Positions 53,386-62,280 of a DNA stretch of 64,000 nt are shown here, piece by piece. Below the pieces are notes generated by a model, which worked only from the letters and a program-made list of their open reading frames with translations, did no database searches and had not been told where the DNA came from. Each line of letters opens with the position of its first letter. Position 1 is the stretch's first letter. The translations under genes were made by a program, and so were the position numbers. The DNA comes from Cerasicoccus maritimus (GTDB lineage Bacteria; Verrucomicrobiota; Verrucomicrobiia; Opitutales; Cerasicoccaceae): assembly GCA_031296935.1 (NCBI GenBank), contig JAVDPD010000002.1, positions 1 through 64,000 on the forward strand, read 5' to 3'.

Positions 53386-54756
53386 GTGCTTTCAGAAAAG
53401 ACTATTTCCCCGTTGTTGATTTTTTCCGCAATCCTGACGTTCTGCGCGCCTGCTTTGTCGGCTCAGCAATTCGAACCCCAGCGGGTGCAGGACTACATCG
53501 ATGCGCTGGTGGACCGCGATTTAAACCAGTCCATCATCGTCGGGGTGCTCGATCTCTCGGGCGAAAATTACTACACCGCAGGGGAGGTTTCGGCGACGGA
53601 CGCCCGCGCGCCTAAGCCGGAAGATGTGTTTGAAATCGGCGCCGTCACCCAGGCCTTCACCGCGACGGCGGCGTCGGAGCTCGTGGTGAAGCGCCAGTTG
53701 ACGTGGGCGCAGCCGGTCAACGCCTTCACCCCGAAGGAGGTCAAGGTGCCGCGCTTCATGAACATGCCACTGCTGCTCATGCACCTGGCCACGCACACCA
53801 GCGGACTGCCGCACAATCCGCCCAACTTGCAGCCCGAGAACGTGAACGACCCGTTTGCCGACTACTCCCAGCTCGATCTCTACATCGCGATCACCGTGCT
53901 CGGTATGACGATTCCGCCGGGCCAGGAATATCAGAATTCCATGCTCGGCTATGGCCTGCTGGGCGACGTGCTGACCCTGCGCACCAACAAGTCTTTTGAA
54001 GAGGTGATTGAGACCTACGTGACGCGCCCGCTCGCGCTCAAGGAAACCTCGGCCACGCTCGATCCAGCCAAGATGGTGCCCGGGCACAACGGCAAACAAG
54101 TCGTCCCCAACTGGCATTGGGACGCGATGGCTGGCGGCGGCGGGCTTTATTCATCTGCCCGCGATTTGCTGCGCTTTGCCGCCGCGAACATGGGCATGGT
54201 CAAGCTCGACGCCGACGACAAGCGCGCGCTCGCCATGACGCAGAATGTATATATCCGCACCTCGATGCCAAACACCAGCGTTTGCTACGGTTGGCACATG
54301 ACGCAGAAGTCGATGCAGCCTGTCTATTGGCAAAGTGGTAAAACCGGCGGCTACGCGGCGTTTCTTGGATTTAACCCAAACACGCGCACTGCTTGCGTGA
54401 TCCTGACCAACTCGGCGCAGCAGCTTGACGACGTGGCTTTCTACGTCCTCGATCCCGAGCAATTCCCCTTGCCCAAGCCTCCGCCCAGTGGCATCCGCCC
54501 GGTGAAGCAACTTAAGAAATACCTGGGCACTTATAAGGTGGGGCCGGACGCCGAACTGGTCATCACCAACGACGGCGGCAAGCTCTACGCGCAGATTCCC
54601 GGGCAGCCGAGCTACCGCGTGTATCCGACCGGCACGAACGAGTTTGCTTACGCCACTGGCGATGTGCGCATTATTTTCAACGACCAGAAGGGCAAGGTTG
54701 ACACGCTGACGATGGTGATTGGCCTGAAGAAGATTTCCGGTCGCCGGGTGAAGTGA
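53386..54756 (+). CDS. Class C beta-lactamase-fold protein lacking the catalytic Ser-Lys
   Basis: A 456-residue exported protein with a signal peptide (about 1-26, FCAPALSAQQ) and a serine beta-lactamase/penicillin-binding fold. The expected SxxK motif is replaced: FEIGAVTQAFTA has Ala86 and Gln89 where Ser and Lys belong. The tyrosine motif YQN is kept (GQEYQNSMLGYGLLG), and the third motif is KTG in WQSGKTGGYAA. It is therefore probably not an acyl-enzyme hydrolase but may bind peptidoglycan or act as a scaffold. A GTG start at 53386 was chosen; the longer ATG frame overlaps pyrC and lacks a signal. Confidence 0.82.
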   Translation: MLSEKTISPLLIFSAILTFCAPALSAQQFEPQRVQDYIDALVDRDLNQSIIVGVLDLSGENYYTAGEVSATDARAPKPEDVFEIGAVTQAFTATAASELVVKRQLTWAQPVNAFTPKEVKVPRFMNMPLLLMHLATHTSGLPHNPPNLQPENVNDPFADYSQLDLYIAITVLGMTIPPGQEYQNSMLGYGLLGDVLTLRTNKSFEEVIETYVTRPLALKETSATLDPAKMVPGHNGKQVVPNWHWDAMAGGGGLYSSARDLLRFAAANMGMVKLDADDKRALAMTQNVYIRTSMPNTSVCYGWHMTQKSMQPVYWQSGKTGGYAAFLGFNPNTRTACVILTNSAQQLDDVAFYVLDPEQFPLPKPPPSGIRPVKQLKKYLGTYKVGPDAELVITNDGGKLYAQIPGQPSYRVYPTGTNEFAYATGDVRIIFNDQKGKVDTLTMVIGLKKISGRRVK

Positions 54757-54772
54757 CGCTTTGGCTTTCAAC

Positions 54773-55153
54773 TCAGGTCTCGCGCTCTAGGGCGTGAGCT
54801 TTGAGCTGATCCAGATCGACGAACTCCAAGGCGGAGTTGTGGCAAGCTTCGAGGATTACGGGTGGTGCCACACCCGCTGTGAGCGCCTCGGCCCAACGGG
54901 TCACGCAGAGGCACCAGCGGTCGCCGGGCTCAAGGCCGGGAAAGCCAAACTCCGGATAGGGAGTGGAGAGGTCGTTGCCAGTGCGGCGGGAAAAGTCGAG
55001 AAACTCAGCGGTCATCTCGGCGCAGACGGTGTGCAAGCCTTCGTCACCGGGGCCGGTGCGGCAATAGCCGTCGCGGTAAAAACCGGTCATCGGGTCTTGG
55101 CAGCAGCATTGCAGCGCGGTGCCGAGCACGTTGGTTCGTTTGGGTGCAGACAT
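54773..55153 (-). CDS. DUF2237 family protein
   Basis: A 126-residue protein with the characteristic conserved pattern NVLGTALQCCCQDPMTGFYRDG and GLEPGDRWCLCVTRW. Several conserved cysteines could bind metal. The role is unknown. It stands between the pseudo-lactamase and purM. Confidence 0.9.
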   Translation of the reverse strand: MSAPKRTNVLGTALQCCCQDPMTGFYRDGYCRTGPGDEGLHTVCAEMTAEFLDFSRRTGNDLSTPYPEFGFPGLEPGDRWCLCVTRWAEALTAGVAPPVILEACHNSALEFVDLDQLKAHALERET

Positions 55154-55237
55154 CTCCTTTTAACAGACAACGGACTGTGTGAAATGTTCAAAGCGCCTGC
55201 GCTACCTCAGGATGATAGCCTGAAGCGTTGGGGCAGC

Positions 55238-55266
55238 GCGGACGGTTGAGGGCAACCGTCCCTACC
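55238..55266. repeat. Single REP unit of the GGACGGTTG family
   Basis: GCGGACGGTTG and CAACCGTCCCTACC flank a four-base loop. It is one half of the doublets seen at 76, 270 and 11213. Confidence 0.85.
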
Positions 55267-55285
55267 TCTTTCAGTTGGATAGGTC

Positions 55286-55342
55286 ATTTGCCCAATGGGC
55301 AAATCCGGATGCAACGCATCCGACGGTGCAGCGGGACGCTGC
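55286..55342 (-). repeat. Composite palindrome abutting the purM stop
   Basis: In gene sense the purM TAG is followed directly by GCAGCGTCCCGCTGC, ACCGTCGG, a GGATGCGTTGCATCC palindrome, and ATTTGCCC-ATT-GGGCAAAT. Three palindromic modules are stacked. Confidence 0.88.
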
Positions 55343-56545
55343 CTAGAGGGCGTATTTGAGGGCGCGTTTGCCGTGAAAAAGAGTCAGGTGGTTTTGGCCG
55401 CCGGGCTTTTCGGACTTCTCGGTATGGCCGATTTGCTGGGCGTCGAGGCCAAAGCTTTCGATCGCGGCGAGGACCTTCTTGACCTTGCTCTTCGGGACGA
55501 AGACTTCGAGGCGGTGCCCCATGTTGTAAACCTGATACATTTCCTTCCACGTGGACTTGCTGGCCTTTTGGATCGCCGTGAAAATCGGCGGCAGCGGCAT
55601 GAGGTTGTCCTTCACGAAGTGGACCTTCTTGCCGAAGCGCAGGCACTTGGTCTGACCGCCACCGGAGCAGTGGACGAGGCCGCGGATGTCTTCTGGAAAT
55701 TCCTTGAGCAGCTTGGCGACGACGGGCGCGTAGGTGCGGGTGGGGGAGAGTAGGGCCTCGCCGACGGTCATGCCGCCAGCGTTGGGCAGCTCGTCCTCGA
55801 GCTTGTAAGGGCCGCAGTAAACGAGTTCTTTGTCGGTCGTGGCGTCGTAAGTTTCGGGATATTTTTCGCGGTAGTAGGGGCAGAGTAGGTCGTGGCGTGC
55901 GCTGGTCAGGCCGTTGCTGCCGATGCCGCTGTTGGGCGCGGACTCGTAATTGCACTGGCCGGCGGAGCTGATGCCAATGATCGCCAGGCCGGGCTTGATC
56001 TTGTCGCCCGTGATGACGTCGTCACGCTTCATGACGGCGGTCGCGCAGGAGTCAACGGTCACGGTGCCGACGAGGTCGCCGACGTCGGCAGTTTCACCGC
56101 CGCCGCTTTGGATGCCGAAGCCAAACTCGCGCAGTGTGCCGAGAAAATCTTCCGTGCCCTGAATGAGCTCCGCGAGCGCGGCGCCGGGGAAGCGACGGGC
56201 ATTGCGGTTGACGGTGCTGGAGAGCAGCACGCCGTCGGTCACGCCGACGCAGAGCAGGTCGTCCACATTCATGACGATGCTGTCCTGCGCGATGCCGCGG
56301 AAAACGGACGCGTCGCCGGTCTCCTGATAGTGCAGGTAGGCGACGTTGGACTTCGTGCCGCTGCCATCGCTGTGGATGACGTTGCACTTCTTCTTGTTGC
56401 CGGTCAGGTAGTCCTCGGTGATCTTGCAGAACGCGCCCGGGAAGAGCCCGCGGTCGAGGTTGTCCACGGTGGCGTGAACTTCTTTCTTGCTGCTGGAAAC
56501 GCCGCGCGCGGCGTAACGGCCTTGGTCTTTAGTCGTCTTGGGCAT
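55343..56545 (-). CDS. purM: Phosphoribosylaminoimidazole (AIR) synthetase
   Basis: A 400-residue PurM-fold enzyme that cyclises FGAM to AIR in purine synthesis. ATP-binding features are [17 protein letters not shown] and [18 protein letters not shown] and SGGGQTKCL are typical. It is about 55 residues longer than E. coli PurM. Its stop codon is directly followed by a composite palindrome. Confidence 0.9.
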   Translation of the reverse strand: MPKTTKDQGRYAARGVSSSKKEVHATVDNLDRGLFPGAFCKITEDYLTGNKKKCNVIHSDGSGTKSNVAYLHYQETGDASVFRGIAQDSIVMNVDDLLCVGVTDGVLLSSTVNRNARRFPGAALAELIQGTEDFLGTLREFGFGIQSGGGETADVGDLVGTVTVDSCATAVMKRDDVITGDKIKPGLAIIGISSAGQCNYESAPNSGIGSNGLTSARHDLLCPYYREKYPETYDATTDKELVYCGPYKLEDELPNAGGMTVGEALLSPTRTYAPVVAKLLKEFPEDIRGLVHCSGGGQTKCLRFGKKVHFVKDNLMPLPPIFTAIQKASKSTWKEMYQVYNMGHRLEVFVPKSKVKKVLAAIESFGLDAQQIGHTEKSEKPGGQNHLTLFHGKRALKYAL

Positions 56546-56608
56546 GGTTCTTTGGGATTCGTAAGCCTGATCGTCAAAAGAGGACAGATATAATGCGGCC
56601 TTTTAAAT

Positions 56609-57088
56609 TTAATCAACCCTTAGCCGCTGCGAATATGGTTCGCCTCTCTGGCAGTATTCGCAGCCGCAAGGTTTTCTTGAATGTGACTCGGGGAAAAATC
56701 TCCAGCCTACATTGTCATTGGGTTTATAAAACTTGAGTAGCTCCTTCGGTTTTACCGAGCGGGGAAGGATGACTTCCAGCCCTCCGGGTGAGGCGTGCTC
56801 AATGGAAATTTTGATCGCTTCGCTAGCGGATACTTCGATTTGCTCTTCATTGTAGCGACCGATAAAAACACGTTCTTCATCTGGAATTCGGATGCGAACA
56901 GCTAGTTTGGGGATGTTTTGGATCCTCTTCAGCTCCCGCTTCCACTGATGAGTATTGTAATAATTCTCAGTTACAGGGCTTAGGAAGACCCCATTCATTT
57001 TTCTCCACTTCGCCCTGACCACCTTGATGCCATTCTTGGCGATCATGGCACGATCATCTGCCGCAAAAATGTGGACAAAGATCGCCAT
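56609..57088 (-). CDS. Unknown protein, weak resemblance to ADP-ribosyltransferase-like folds
   Basis: A 159-residue soluble protein, AT-richer than its neighbours. The opening VHIFAADDRAMIAKNGIKVV resembles the first strand-helix of RNA 2'-phosphotransferase/ADP-ribosyltransferase-like proteins (a histidine or hydrophobic start, then 'I..GI'). The C-terminus has a CGCEYC cysteine cluster. No catalytic triad can be assigned with confidence. It could be a mobile accessory gene. Confidence 0.6.
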   Translation of the reverse strand: MAIFVHIFAADDRAMIAKNGIKVVRAKWRKMNGVFLSPVTENYYNTHQWKRELKRIQNIPKLAVRIRIPDEERVFIGRYNEEQIEVSASEAIKISIEHASPGGLEVILPRSVKPKELLKFYKPNDNVGWRFFPESHSRKPCGCEYCQRGEPYSQRLRVD

Positions 57089-57103
57089 TGGCAGCCTTGC
57101 CGC

Positions 57104-57709
57104 TTACTCCGCCAGCAGCTTCTGCAGGAGCGCCTTGAGCTGGTCGTGGTCGGTGCAGACGGGGAGGTCGCTGTTTTCGGCGGCGAATTGCTCGCTCGGG
57201 CAGTAGAGGATGCCCTGGTTTGCGGAGCGGAGCATCGTGAGGTCGTTGTAGGAATCGCCGGCGGCGATGATCTCGAAATTGAGGCCTTGCAGGGCGTGGA
57301 CGGCTTTGCGCTTTTGGTCGTCCTGACGAAGTTGGTAGCCGGTTACGCGGCCTTCGGGGTCGATGACGAGCTCATGGCAGAAGAGGGTCGGGTTGCCGAG
57401 CTGCGCCATCAGCGGGGCGGCGAACTGGGCGAACGTGTCGCTGAGGATGATCACGCGGGTCTCTGCCATGAGCCATTGCATGAATTCCTGGGCGCCGGGG
57501 AGGGGGGTGAGCCCGCCGATGACTTCCTGGATGAGTGGCAGGCGAATGTCGTGCTTGGCCAGGATGTCGAGCCGGTAGTTCATCAGCACGTCGTAGTCGG
57601 GCTCGTCGCGGGTGGTGCGCAGCAAGGCGTCGACCTTTGTGCGCTCGGCAACGGCCTTCCAAATCTCGGGTATAAGCACCCCTTCCAAGTCCAGGCAAAC
57701 CAACTTCAT
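57104..57709 (-). CDS. thrH: ThrH phosphoserine phosphatase/homoserine phosphotransferase
   Basis: A 201-residue HAD-family enzyme. The family motif CLDLEGVLIPEIW (nucleophile Asp8 in DLEG) is diagnostic of ThrH; ILSDTF and AAGDSYNDLTML supply the other HAD motifs. It dephosphorylates phosphoserine and can transfer phosphate to homoserine. The start at 57709 (MKLVCL) discards an unlikely extension. Confidence 0.93.
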   Translation of the reverse strand: MKLVCLDLEGVLIPEIWKAVAERTKVDALLRTTRDEPDYDVLMNYRLDILAKHDIRLPLIQEVIGGLTPLPGAQEFMQWLMAETRVIILSDTFAQFAAPLMAQLGNPTLFCHELVIDPEGRVTGYQLRQDDQKRKAVHALQGLNFEIIAAGDSYNDLTMLRSANQGILYCPSEQFAAENSDLPVCTDHDQLKALLQKLLAE

Positions 57710-57744
57710 GGCGTGCATCTTCGCGGGCGCGCGCTCTAGGTCAA

Positions 57745-57829
57745 GGGCAACGTGCCGGCAACGTGCCGTTGCATCCAATTATTTTGGGCAACGTGCCGTT
57801 GCATCCATTGATTTTTGCACTGCAAAAAT
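57745..57829. repeat. Tandem GCAACGTGCCGTTGC modules plus T/A-rich palindrome
   Basis: GGCAACGTGCCGTTGCATCC occurs twice (near 57758-57776 and 57787-57806) with a partial third, followed by ATTTTTGCACTGCAAAAAT. It lies between the thrH start and the end of the DnaJ-domain gene. Confidence 0.85.
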
Positions 57830-57859
57830 GAGCGGAGAGGCAAGAGGCTTTGGGCGAAG

Positions 57860-58351
57860 CTACTTTTTAAAATGCGCCTTGGCGGCTTTGAAGGCCTCGT
57901 TGTATTCGCGGGTCTTTTGCTCGGCCAGCTCGACGAGCTCTTCGCCGAGGTCGGCTACGCGGTCAGGGTGGTAGCGCTTGAGGGCGTCGAGATAGGCCTT
58001 TTTGACGGCGCGGAAGTCGGCGTCGGCTGGTAGTTTAAAGATGGTGTGAAAATCTTGAGTCGCGGGAGTGCTCTTAGGCTGGGGAGGTGGTGTGGCGGTT
58101 CGTTGGCTGCTTTGGGCCTGTGTTGTCGGTTGTGGTTTAGGCTTCGGCTTGGAGTAGGAGGGGCTGCCGGGCTCGAAAAGGTGGTCCTTCTTAAATTGGC
58201 GAGTCAGCGTCAAACGTGCATGCGGATAGATGCGGCGCATTTTTTCCAAGGCCTCGCGAATAGTTTCCGCGGGCAAGGACTCCACGAACTCGCTGCCATC
58301 AGGCTGCACGAGCTGAAATTCAAACCACGGCTGATCACGCTGAGGAATCAT
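57860..58351 (-). CDS. Protein with C-terminal J domain
   Basis: A 163-residue protein: a small N-terminal beta/alpha domain (about 1-55), a Pro/Gln/Ser/Thr-rich linker (about 65-95) and a J domain at the C-terminus with the HPD motif (YHPDRV) that stimulates Hsp70 ATPase. It is a DnaJ-like co-chaperone of unknown client. Confidence 0.82.
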   Translation of the reverse strand: MIPQRDQPWFEFQLVQPDGSEFVESLPAETIREALEKMRRIYPHARLTLTRQFKKDHLFEPGSPSYSKPKPKPQPTTQAQSSQRTATPPPQPKSTPATQDFHTIFKLPADADFRAVKKAYLDALKRYHPDRVADLGEELVELAEQKTREYNEAFKAAKAHFKK

Positions 58352-58768
58352 CGGGGTGCAACAGTAGAGACCATGATGGGGGTGGCAACTCCAACTTGTT
58401 TAGTGGTATACGGGCGGGGGAATCACTCTATTCATAGCGTCGTGGCTGTGATCGAAAACGGATTTATTTGAGAGTGGAGCGCTATGCCATTTGGCCCCAG
58501 TGGAACGCCTCAATTCTTTGTCAGGTGATTTCTTGAGTGCAGTTTCTGGGGAGCCTTTGTTGGTCTGTATTGGCGAAGAAATCACTTTGTGGGGCCAGTT
58601 TTACGAAAAAAGCGTCAAAAAGCTTATATTAGGGCCGAATTGATTGGAAATTTGGATGTTTTACCTTTCCATATTGTTAGATTATGAGTTATATTTTTCA
58701 TATCTCCGCAATGGAAGTTTCGACTTCATTAGTTTCTTAATCACTTAACCAACAAGACATTTTACGGC
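58352..58768. other. AT-rich intergenic region upstream of the NarL-type regulator
   Basis: About 417 bases. The right half (58600-58760) is AT-rich and probably carries the promoter of the response-regulator gene. I see no credible protein gene; an 18-codon frame at 58684-58740 has no clear ribosome site. Confidence 0.5.
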
Positions 58769-59437
58769 ATGAAGACAGTAGCCATTATTGAAGACCAAAC
58801 CGCCGTGCGCGAGATGATCGCGGATATTATCCGCTCTACGCCCGGCTTTGAAGTGATCGCCGAATCCGGCGAAGGCCAGGAAGCGCTTAACATTTGCCTG
58901 GAGCAGAAGCCAGATTTTATCGTTCTGGACATCATGCTCCCGGGGCTCAATGGCGCGGAAGTTCTGCGCCGTATTGCCAAGCAGCTCCGCAACAGCCGCG
59001 TACTCGTCTTCTCCGGCTATCAGAACCCATCCCTCGTTCGCGAGCTCCTTCAAGCTGGCGCTCATGGCTTCGTGGAGAAATCAGCTCCGCTTTCCGAGCT
59101 TCGCAAGGGTATTGATATCGTTGCCAACGGCGGTAGTTACTTTGGCCCGGAAGTCGCCCAAATGCTGCGCGAAGCTGTGCTCAACCCGAGCGCCAATGCT
59201 AAAAAGGGCGTCGAAGTCCTCACTGCCCGCGAACGCGAAATCCTTCAGCTCATCGCCGAGAGCTACAGCACCAAGGAAGTCGCGCAAAAGCTCAGCATCA
59301 GTGTGAAGACGGCGGAAAACCATCGCACCAATTTGATGAAGAAGCTCGATCTGCACGATGTTGCCAGCCTGACCCGCTTTGCGATTCAGCATGGCCTCGT
59401 CGAAGGCATGGTCCGCACCCCCCAACAAACCGCCTAA
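58769..59437 (+). CDS. NarL/FixJ-type response regulator
   Basis: A 222-residue protein with a receiver domain (phospho-acceptor Asp54 in FIVLDIMLP; acidic pocket EDQ at 8-10; conserved lysine in FVEKSAP). A C-terminal LuxR helix-turn-helix follows (about 150-205; [41 protein letters not shown]). No histidine kinase is nearby, so it is an orphan here. Its TAA stop is directly followed by a palindromic repeat. Confidence 0.93.
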   Translation: MKTVAIIEDQTAVREMIADIIRSTPGFEVIAESGEGQEALNICLEQKPDFIVLDIMLPGLNGAEVLRRIAKQLRNSRVLVFSGYQNPSLVRELLQAGAHGFVEKSAPLSELRKGIDIVANGGSYFGPEVAQMLREAVLNPSANAKKGVEVLTAREREILQLIAESYSTKEVAQKLSISVKTAENHRTNLMKKLDLHDVASLTRFAIQHGLVEGMVRTPQQTA

Positions 59438-59479
59438 GCAGCGTCCCGCTGCACCGGTGGATTTGCCCAGTGGGCAAAT
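59438..59479 (+). repeat. Composite palindrome abutting the response-regulator stop
   Basis: GCAGCGTCCCGCTGC follows TAA with no gap, then ACCGGTGG, then ATTTGCCCAGTGGGCAAAT. It has the same order and sense as behind purM. Confidence 0.88.
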
Positions 59480-59501
59480 GCTGATGGGCAATTACCTTTT
59501 G

Positions 59502-59532
59502 AAAACGCGTTCCGATTGGGGCGCGTTTTTTT
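59502..59532 (+). terminator. Terminator of the response-regulator gene
   Basis: AAACGCG (59503-59509) pairs with CGCGTTT (59522-59528), followed by a run of T. It lies behind the composite palindrome. Confidence 0.75.
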
Positions 59533-59576
59533 GCTGACTTGATCGTTGGAGTAGCGAATGTGGAAATTCGCGATCC

Positions 59577-59618
59577 ATTTGCGCAATGCGCAAATCTAAC
59601 GGTCCAACGGGACGCTGG
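59577..59618 (-). repeat. Composite palindrome overlapping the end of the CbiX-like gene
   Basis: In gene sense: CCAGCGTCCCGTTGG, ACCGTTAG (whose TAG is the stop), then ATTTGCGCATTGCGCAAAT. The first module lies inside the coding frame and supplies the last residues. Confidence 0.85.
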
Positions 59619-60444
59619 AGAGGATGTCTTCGATGAGGGGGTGGGCGCCGAGGGTGTCGGTGCGGAAGCAGTGAAGGCCGGGGATGTCGGATTCGGCGCT
59701 GGCGCAGATTTGCGCAATGTCGCCACCGTCGCCTGCGTGTTTGCCCGGCCCGAGGAATAACAGAGCCACAACGACATCCCCCGCAAACTCTGGCTTACGC
59801 AGTGTGCGCTCAAGGAGTGGTTCGTTGTAATCATATTCGGGGCCATCGCGACGCTCCATCGAAGCGACGGAGAACGCGCCGCAGCGAGCGCCCAGTAATC
59901 GCTGGACCTGTGCGCCGATCACATTGCGGACATCGGTTACCTTGGGCTCGGGGCTACCGTGGTCGACGACGATGACCGCCGGCTTCTTCAGCTGATGGCG
60001 GGCAATGGTGGAGTCGATGCGCTCGACGAGGGCGCGGGCAATACGGTAGCCTTGGGCGTCGGCGTCGAAGAGCGGTGGGGCTATTTCGAGTTGGAAATCG
60101 GCCCATTCGGGGTTCTCGGCGCGTAGCTTGGCGATGCGCTCTGGCAGGTAGCTGCTCAGCGCGCGGCTGGGGCCAATGAAATACGGCAGAACGCGAAAAT
60201 GGCGTTCGCCGGCATGGAGGCGTCGGCGTAGGGCGGGGATGAACGTTTCTGCGGGGTGCCCGTCGAGTTGCTCGGGCGGGATCTTGCTTGAGTGCAGCAC
60301 GGACACCGGCCAGACGAGTTGGCCAAGGCGCGAGGTCAGGTTATCCGCTGTGCGGCGGAGGGCGTGAATCGCTTCTGCGCGCAGCGAGCCGTTGTCGACG
60401 AGGAACAAGGTGGGGGCGATCGCGGGTTTTTTTTCAGATAACAT
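59596..60444 (-). CDS. CbiX/SirB-like chelatase-family protein
   Basis: A 282-residue protein built of two CbiX-type halves, as in long sirohydrochlorin chelatases. The C-terminal half keeps VVDHGSP (His162) and GPGKHAGDGGD, the probable metal-binding histidines. The N-terminal half has VDNGS (Asn18) where histidine is expected and lacks a second histidine. It could insert Co, Fe or Ni into a tetrapyrrole or act on another one. Its last residues (SSVPLDR) are encoded by a palindromic repeat, suggesting a shifted stop codon. Confidence 0.82.
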   Translation of the reverse strand: MLSEKKPAIAPTLFLVDNGSLRAEAIHALRRTADNLTSRLGQLVWPVSVLHSSKIPPEQLDGHPAETFIPALRRRLHAGERHFRVLPYFIGPSRALSSYLPERIAKLRAENPEWADFQLEIAPPLFDADAQGYRIARALVERIDSTIARHQLKKPAVIVVDHGSPEPKVTDVRNVIGAQVQRLLGARCGAFSVASMERRDGPEYDYNEPLLERTLRKPEFAGDVVVALLFLGPGKHAGDGGDIAQICASAESDIPGLHCFRTDTLGAHPLIEDILSSVPLDR

Positions 60445-60489
60445 GGAAATGACTTGCGCCTAGTATTAGGCCTGCAAAACTATGGCGGT

Positions 60490-61092
60490 ATGTCCCGCGT
60501 TTTCAACTTCGCCTTTGTATCTTTATTCGCAGCTCTCGTTTTTTCCGGTTGTTCCGACACCGAACCCAAGCCTGATGACACTGTCATGGGCCCGCCAAAT
60601 CGTCCAGCCGACCAAGACGTAATCAATGAATACGACATTGCCAATGGCGGCAACTCCTACACCGGCGGCGCTTGGAACGCGACGGACGAAACCGGCTTGG
60701 TAGAGCGCGGTGCTGGCCTTAATGGCGGTATGGGTGATGGTATGAATGGCCCGCAAAACGTGATGGACTCCATTTATTTTGGCTTCGACCAATACAGCAT
60801 TCCCTCCGCGGAGCGCGCCAAGGTCGACGCTGCAGCTGATTACCTCCGCAGCAATCCCGGCGCCCGCATCATTGCGGAAGGCCACACGGACGCTATCGGC
60901 ACTTCGGAGTATAACAACGGCCTCAGCGACCGTCGCGCCAACAGTGTAAAGACCTACCTTGAGCAACTCGGCATCAACGGCGGCCGCGTGGAAGTTCTCG
61001 CCATGGGCGAACTTCAGGCCGACCAAGGTGCCACCAAGGGCAGCGCAGCAACCGCTCAGGACCGCCGCGTGGACATCATTACGGTAGAGTAA
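60490..61092 (+). CDS. Pal-like OmpA-family lipoprotein
   Basis: A 200-residue lipoprotein with lipobox FSGC (Cys about 20). A Gly/Asn-rich linker precedes an OmpA/Pal peptidoglycan-binding domain (about 95-200; YFGFDQYSIP, EGHTDAIGTSEYN, LSDRRANSVKTYL). It would anchor the outer membrane to the wall. The start at 60490 (MSRVFN) gives a correct signal. No tol genes are adjacent. Confidence 0.9.
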   Translation: MSRVFNFAFVSLFAALVFSGCSDTEPKPDDTVMGPPNRPADQDVINEYDIANGGNSYTGGAWNATDETGLVERGAGLNGGMGDGMNGPQNVMDSIYFGFDQYSIPSAERAKVDAAADYLRSNPGARIIAEGHTDAIGTSEYNNGLSDRRANSVKTYLEQLGINGGRVEVLAMGELQADQGATKGSAATAQDRRVDIITVE

Positions 61093-61191
61093 ACTTTTTC
61101 GTCGTCCTTCGCGGGACAGTGGAAACCCTCGAAATGGAGGGTTGCGCAATAGGCGTTTTGTGCTACGTTGTCTGGTTCGTCCTTACCTAAA

Positions 61192-62172
61192 ATGAGTGAT
61201 TCATTTTCCAGCATCAATCCGCAATCGGCCGCGCCCAAACCTGCCAAGCCGCAGGTTCACTACGACCAAAATTTCAAGGTGACTTCGGAATATCGAGAGT
61301 CCCTGCCCGATATGCAGAATGCAGATAGCGCCAATATTCACGGTGCCAATGTGCCGATTATGCAGGTGGGCATCAACAATTTCCGCCTTCCGCTCTCCTT
61401 TCTGACCGGTGACCAGCGTCAGATTACACTGGAAACATCGGTCACCGGCACAGTTTCTCTGGCTGCCGACGCGAAGGGCATCAACATGAGCCGGATCATG
61501 CGCGTGTTCTACGATTTTAAGGACCGCGTATTCGACCTTGAGCTGCTCGAAGAGATCCTCCTCCGATACAAGCAGGAGATCGGCAGCAGCCGTGCGCGTC
61601 TGAAGCTGAATTTCAACTATCCGATCCTCAAACCGAGCCTCCGCAGCAATCTCGAAGGCTGGCAGTATTATCAGGTCGCCTTCGAAGGTTTCCTCGACGA
61701 TTTGAACCGATTCCGGAAGGTCATCCACTTTGATTTCGTTTACTCGTCGGCCTGCCCTTGCTCCTCGGAGCTGAGCGAGCATGCCCGCGAGGCGCGTAAC
61801 ATCTACGGCATCCCGCACTCGCAGCGTAGTAAGGCGCGCGTGTCGCTGGAGGTTCGCCAAGGCGAGCTGATCAGCCTCGAAGAAGTGCAGCAGCTTTGCC
61901 TCGCCGCGCTCAAGACCGAGACGCAGGTCATGGTCAAGCGTGAGGACGAGCAGGCCTTTGCCGAAATGAACGGCGCTTTCGTGAAGTTTGTCGAAGACGC
62001 CGCGCGCTTGCTCTACGAGCAGTTCGACGCCGACCGCCGCATCCGTGATTTCCAAATCGCCTGCGCGCACCTGGAGTCGCTTCACTCGCACGACGCGGTG
62101 GCGGTGATTAACAAGGGCCGCGAAGGCGGTTTCGATGCCGACTTCAGCCACTTCAAAGACCTCGTCTGCTAG
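61192..62172 (+). CDS. folE2: GTP cyclohydrolase FolE2 (type IB)
   Basis: A 326-residue GTP cyclohydrolase of the metal-promiscuous type, producing dihydroneopterin triphosphate for folate. Family features are GINMSRIMR and [14 protein letters not shown] (catalytic cysteine). The start at 61192 (MSDSFS) was preferred to an upstream ATG. Its TAG is directly followed by a CCAGCGTTCCGCTGG palindrome. Confidence 0.94.
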   Translation: MSDSFSSINPQSAAPKPAKPQVHYDQNFKVTSEYRESLPDMQNADSANIHGANVPIMQVGINNFRLPLSFLTGDQRQITLETSVTGTVSLAADAKGINMSRIMRVFYDFKDRVFDLELLEEILLRYKQEIGSSRARLKLNFNYPILKPSLRSNLEGWQYYQVAFEGFLDDLNRFRKVIHFDFVYSSACPCSSELSEHAREARNIYGIPHSQRSKARVSLEVRQGELISLEEVQQLCLAALKTETQVMVKREDEQAFAEMNGAFVKFVEDAARLLYEQFDADRRIRDFQIACAHLESLHSHDAVAVINKGREGGFDADFSHFKDLVC

Positions 62173-62237
62173 CCAGCGTTCCGCTGGAGTGATAGGCAAC
62201 GTGCCGTTGTATCCATAATTTTGGCCATTGGGCAAAT
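62173..62237 (+). repeat. Composite palindrome abutting the folE2 stop
   Basis: CCAGCGTTCCGCTGG follows TAG with no gap, then GGCAACGTGCCGTTGTATCC, then GGCCATTGGGCAAAT. Three modules of the family appear in tandem. Confidence 0.85.
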
Positions 62238-62253
62238 GGTATTTCAAATGTAG

Positions 62254-62280
62254 CACAGGCGTCTCGCCTGTGTTTCGTTT
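62254..62280. terminator. Stem-loop between converging folE2 and mscS-like genes
   Basis: CACAGGCG (62254-62261), a three-base loop, then CGCCTGTG (62265-62272), followed by TTTCGTTTT. It is probably a folE2 terminator, though it could be another dispersed palindrome. Confidence 0.65.

Noticed and set aside
58684..58740. 18-codon frame upstream of the response regulator
   Set aside because: No ribosome-binding site and no coding signal beyond an ATG; it lies in an AT-rich promoter-like stretch.
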